A stretch of DNA of 64,000 bases from Phanerochaete sordida (Eukaryota > Basidiomycota > Agaricomycetes > Polyporales > Phanerochaetaceae), in assembly GCA_019973155.2 (NCBI GenBank), contig BPQB01000008.1, forward strand, positions 698,058 through 762,057, written 5' to 3'. Below are positions 60,957 to 64,000 of this stretch, piece by piece; position 1 is the stretch's first letter, and every line of letters starts with the position of its first letter. The translations under genes were made by a program, and so were the position numbers. The notes beneath the pieces are model-generated. The model saw only the letters and a program-made list of their open reading frames with translations. It had not been told where the DNA came from and ran no database searches.

Positions 60957-61273
60957 CACTCCGCTGTATCCCTCATGTATTTTTCTGCCGCATATACCCT
61001 CGTATCCCACATGAACGTTGCAGACGCGCCGGCCAGGCACCCGCACCGCACGTCGGCCCGCGCCGCGCGCACCGGCCCCGACGTCCACGGCCACGCAGAC
61101 CGCAGCGCGGTGCGCTAGCACATATCGAGCCGCCATGCCGTACGCCACACGTGACCGGTCCTAGGGTCGTGCAGGCGGTGCGCCGCGCCACGCCCTCGCC
61201 CTGCCCTCCCTCTGCCCCTCCGCTCCCCACACCCCGCACCCACCTCACCTCACCGCCAGCACCAACCTCGACG
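60957..61273. other. Intergenic; no gene seen
   Basis: 317 bp between tandem MSP genes; presumably G5 3' end and G6 promoter. Confidence 0.4.
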
Positions 61274-62384
61274 ATGGTGAAGCGTTTCGAGCACAAGCCG
61301 CTGGTGTACACCCGTGCGTCGTGCGATGCGCGGCGGGGATGTGGCTGATGCGCGCGCAGCGCCGTTCACGCGGGACAAGACGCGCACGCTCGTGCTCACG
61401 AACGTCGACAGCGTGCCCGTGTACTTCGAGGTGCGCGGCGTCGACGCCGCGGTGCGTGTCCCCCTCCCTCCAGCCCCCCGAGCACCCGCTCACGAGCTGC
61501 AGACGACGCACGTCCTCCCGGGCGCCGCGCGCGTCGAGGCCGGCGAGAACATCAAGATCCGCGGTGCGTCGTATCCTCGGCCTGCGCGGCTATGTCGAGA
61601 TGTTGAGCGGCACCGGGATCTGCAGTGACCGTCCTCGGCACCGCCGCAGAGCTCCCCCCGGGCGCGCCGTGCAAGCTCGCCAGCATCAAGCTCCGCACCG
61701 TGCGCCTGACGCCGTCCGTCGAGAAACGGCTCGCGCGCGGGACCCTCGTATGCATTCTTCCCCCTGCGAAGTAGCGAGTGAGCGGGATGCTGACAAGGCA
61801 CAGTGGCAGAACATGCCCTCGAGCGGCATCCGCGAGGACAAGCTCCGCCTCGAGTACTCGTGGGAGAAGCGCACCAAGACATCCTCCTCCTCGCAAAGCG
61901 CCACCAACAGCGCCTCGCACAGGAGCAGCGCCGCGTCGTCGGCCTCCTCCCAGGGCACCGGCGAGAAGGGCCTCGAGCGCGAGCTCGAGGACGCGAAGCT
62001 CGAGATCCGCCGCCTCAGCGCGCTCGTCGAGGGCTCCGTGTGCTCGGCGTGCGGCGCGGGGGGCAGGCCGCTGTCGCGGCTCGGTGCGTGTCCCTATGCT
62101 CTTCTGATCTTCATATGCTGACTGGCACACAGCGACCGTGCTCGAGAAGTACGACGCGGACGACGCCGAAACGATGGTCGAGAGCCCGCCGCCGGCGTGT
62201 ACGTTTACTCTGTGTGTTCGTGTGCGTGGAGCTGACGAGGTGTGGTGCAGACCACGAGTGCGCGCACGCGAAGGAGAAGACGCTGCTCTACGCCGAGAAG
62301 GACGGGAAGAAGGAGCGTGCCGCCCGCCCGCGGTCGTTCTTCGGGCGGCTGTCGCGCATGTTTTCGAAGGGCGTTTGTGTCTGA
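61274..62384 (+). CDS. MSP-domain (VAP/Scs2-like) protein G6 (264 aa)
   Basis: Seven exons: 61274-61313, 61360-61451, 61503-61563, 61626-61747, 61804-62083, 62133-62198 and 62251-62384; 264 residues. The MSP order is kept but the opening is unusual (MVKRFEHKPLVYT, no Cys/Ser-Pro start): PPFTRDKTRTLVLTNVDSVP, VYFEV, GAARVEAGENIKI, KLASIKLRTVRLTPSVEKRL and WQNMPSSGIREDKLRLEYSW. Then a Ser-rich stretch, a coiled coil (LERELEDAKLEIRRLSALVEG), CSACG, an acidic segment and a basic end (RPRSFFGRLSRMFSKG) that matches the end of G5. The last splice (GCGT|AC) is supported by the same junction in G5. Tandem with G5, 317 bp apart. Confidence 0.85.
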
Positions 62385-62606
62385 GAGTTTTATGTGCTCG
62401 CGGCATCGTCGTCAATTTCATGCTAGTGTATTACTTATACGGGGCTCGATGTCTACATACCAGGATGTGTTTGTCAATTTGAGAAATTATTTCAGCATCA
62501 CTTCTTTGTCTTGTCGTGCACCTTGTAGCCATCAGAAGATCTTGTTCAACGTTCAGAGTTACAGTAGGGACATGGACGCACGATATGCCAGGCGAGTAGG
62601 AGCATA

Positions 62607-63489
62607 CTATCCTTAATCCAGTCTTTCAACGCCTGTTTCGAAAATATTCCTGTGGGCTCACGTCGTCGCATATGCCCTCGGGAACTTGGGCAGGCATTCA
62701 ACGGCCCTTTTGGCACACGCGACCCGCGTTGTAGAATTTTACTAGCAGAACTGAGTAAGGGGGAAGGTGCGCACATCCGAGAGGGAGAAGGGGACCAGTC
62801 TTTCAAAACCAGTCACAGAACGTCACGCTGAAACGCCGTCGGCACGACATGACGAGATCGAACTCCGCCAAGAGTTGCCTAATCGGTGCTGCTTGAAAAG
62901 GCTGGTACCTCGGGCTTCGTCGGTTGGTAGTGGGACCAGTGCCTCTGTGTAATCCCCTACAGTTCAGAGGGCGATGATGTTCCTGTCTGCCGCATCCCAA
63001 ACATATGCAGAAACCAGGCGGCCTGTGACGATGGCAGCAACGAGGAGCTTTGCGCGACCTTCGTTTAGCAGCGCGAGCGGACTTCAAATTCTCGGTATCT
63101 GCCGTCACGAAAGGTAACGCTCCCGGTGCCCAATCCTTTAAAACACTGTCCTGAACGGCACCTACTCACTCAGCTCAAAATCGGAGTATGCAAATGAGCT
63201 ACTGGTAGGCGATAACATACGTTTCCGACGTCGCTTTAGGGCTCAGTTTGGGTATACCTTCTAGATCTCGCTGAGAACGCCTTTCCGAGCTTCATCAAAC
63301 TGACCTTTCGTGGCCTCACATCGCTGTCCCCGCAACAACAAGTCTTCTGTGGTAATATATGAGGTGTATACGTATGTAACCATGCCCTAGAAATTTCGCG
63401 ATTTTTTTCGTGCAGCTCAGCATGCTAGACAGGGGGAGGGTACCAGTCTTTCAAAACTCGGCAGTTTTAAAAGACTGGTTTAATGATAG
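62607..63489. mobile_element. Probable non-autonomous TA-flanked DNA element (883 bp)
   Basis: The left end CTATCCTTAATCCAGTCTTT (62607) and the reverse complement of the right end, CTATCATTAAACCAGTCTTT (63489 backward), match with two changes in the first 20 bases. TA lies immediately outside both ends (62605-62606 and 63490-63491), the target duplication expected of Tc1/mariner-type elements. Further copies of the CCAGTCTTTCAAAAC motif lie inside at about 62793 and 63443. There is no transposase frame. Confidence 0.55.
63442..63479. repeat. Short hairpin, 17-bp stem and 4-nt loop
   Basis: ACCAGTCTTTCAAAACT, loop CGGC, then AGTTTTAAAAGACTGGT: one mismatch in 17 pairs. The stem is made of the motif that ends the surrounding element. 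Confidence 0.8.
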
Positions 63490-63897
63490 TATAGACGCGC
63501 TCGAGCGGTCGGACGCCCGGCCGGCCGGGGACTCGGAGTCGGACCCGGTGAACCCTTTACCGTGTCCGCTACCTGCGCGGCTCCACTACTCCTTTCTCGT
63601 GTATCCTTATACCTCACGATACTTTTCTATCTTCCAGTTTTTAGTCCGCCCCTTGCCCTCGCCCGACGCGTGCCGCATTCCGCCCTCTGCAGGCTACAGC
63701 CAGCTCAAGCCGAGGTCGGACTTTGAAAGTCGAGCGAGAGGCGCTGGGCGGTTGATTCTCCGCAAACAAGCGCGGTGCACAAGTTGAACATTTCCGTCGC
63801 GGTTCTCAGAATTCGCTTGCTGCCTAACAACTTGAGGGGTGAACGAGCGTGGGTGCGAGGGGGCGACGAGCCAACGAATGAGCGAGCGGGAAGCGGA

Positions 63898-64000
63898 CTG
63901 GTTCACGCGAGCGACGATGAGTGCGAGCGTGTATTTTAGTACTAGCGTCGAGTAGTAAAATATGAATACTAACCTGGTTCACGCGAGCGACGATGAGTGC
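63898..64000. repeat. 27-bp direct repeat at the window edge, 76-bp period
   Basis: 63898-63924 and 63974-64000 are identical (start CTGGTTCACGCGAGCGACGA). The second copy is cut by the window end, so a longer tandem array may continue outside. Confidence 0.8.

Larger units (their letters stand above)
62385..64000. other. Gene-free right end with repeats
   Basis: No coding evidence. Holds the inverted-repeat element 62607-63489, a hairpin at 63442-63479 and a direct repeat reaching the window edge. Confidence 0.5.

Overview
The window is nuclear DNA of an agaricomycete basidiomycete; a polypore-type white-rot fungus is a plausible guess, but the species cannot be told from this stretch. The evidence is GC-rich coding DNA, genes with up to nine exons, and introns of about 45-60 nt. 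These introns have GTGCGT/GTGAGT-type donors, GCTGAC-like branch sites and CAG/TAG acceptors. The protein families also fit: F-box/leucine-rich proteins, MYND fingers, an SRPK kinase, large low-complexity kinases and an agaricomycete-type multi-pass membrane protein. I rebuilt the gene models by hand from reading frames, splice motifs and comparison of paralogues inside the window. Every multi-exon model given closes in frame.

Layout. 0-10 kb: the 3' part of a MYND gene, two members of a four-copy orphan family (called A here), and two divergently transcribed MYND genes. 10.7-34.8 kb: an imperfect mirror-image block. Its left arm reads A(+), F-box B(-), MFS transporter C(-); its right arm reads C(+), B(+), A(-). 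The left arm also holds an SRPK-type kinase, and a decayed third MFS copy lies near the axis. A more recent inverted copy (13.6-14.6 kb against 31.0-32.3 kb) is superimposed on this. 35-37 kb: an F-box/LRR gene. 38.3-42.3 kb: a 1,232-residue kinase. 42.9-62.4 kb: six genes with an MSP (VAP/Scs2-like) domain, interspersed with an SVOP-like MFS transporter, a multi-pass membrane protein and an F-box gene. 62.4-64 kb: repeats and a probable small DNA transposon derivative.

No pathway is evident. The window looks like a region of local gene birth and decay, in which families A, B, C, MYND and MSP have all been copied locally and some copies are truncated, frameshifted or deleted. Short inverted-repeat elements lie between the genes. 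The most notable items are the mirror-image block and the cluster of MSP-domain genes. The latter share one exon template, lack the usual C-terminal membrane anchor, and have diversified into two C-terminal architectures.
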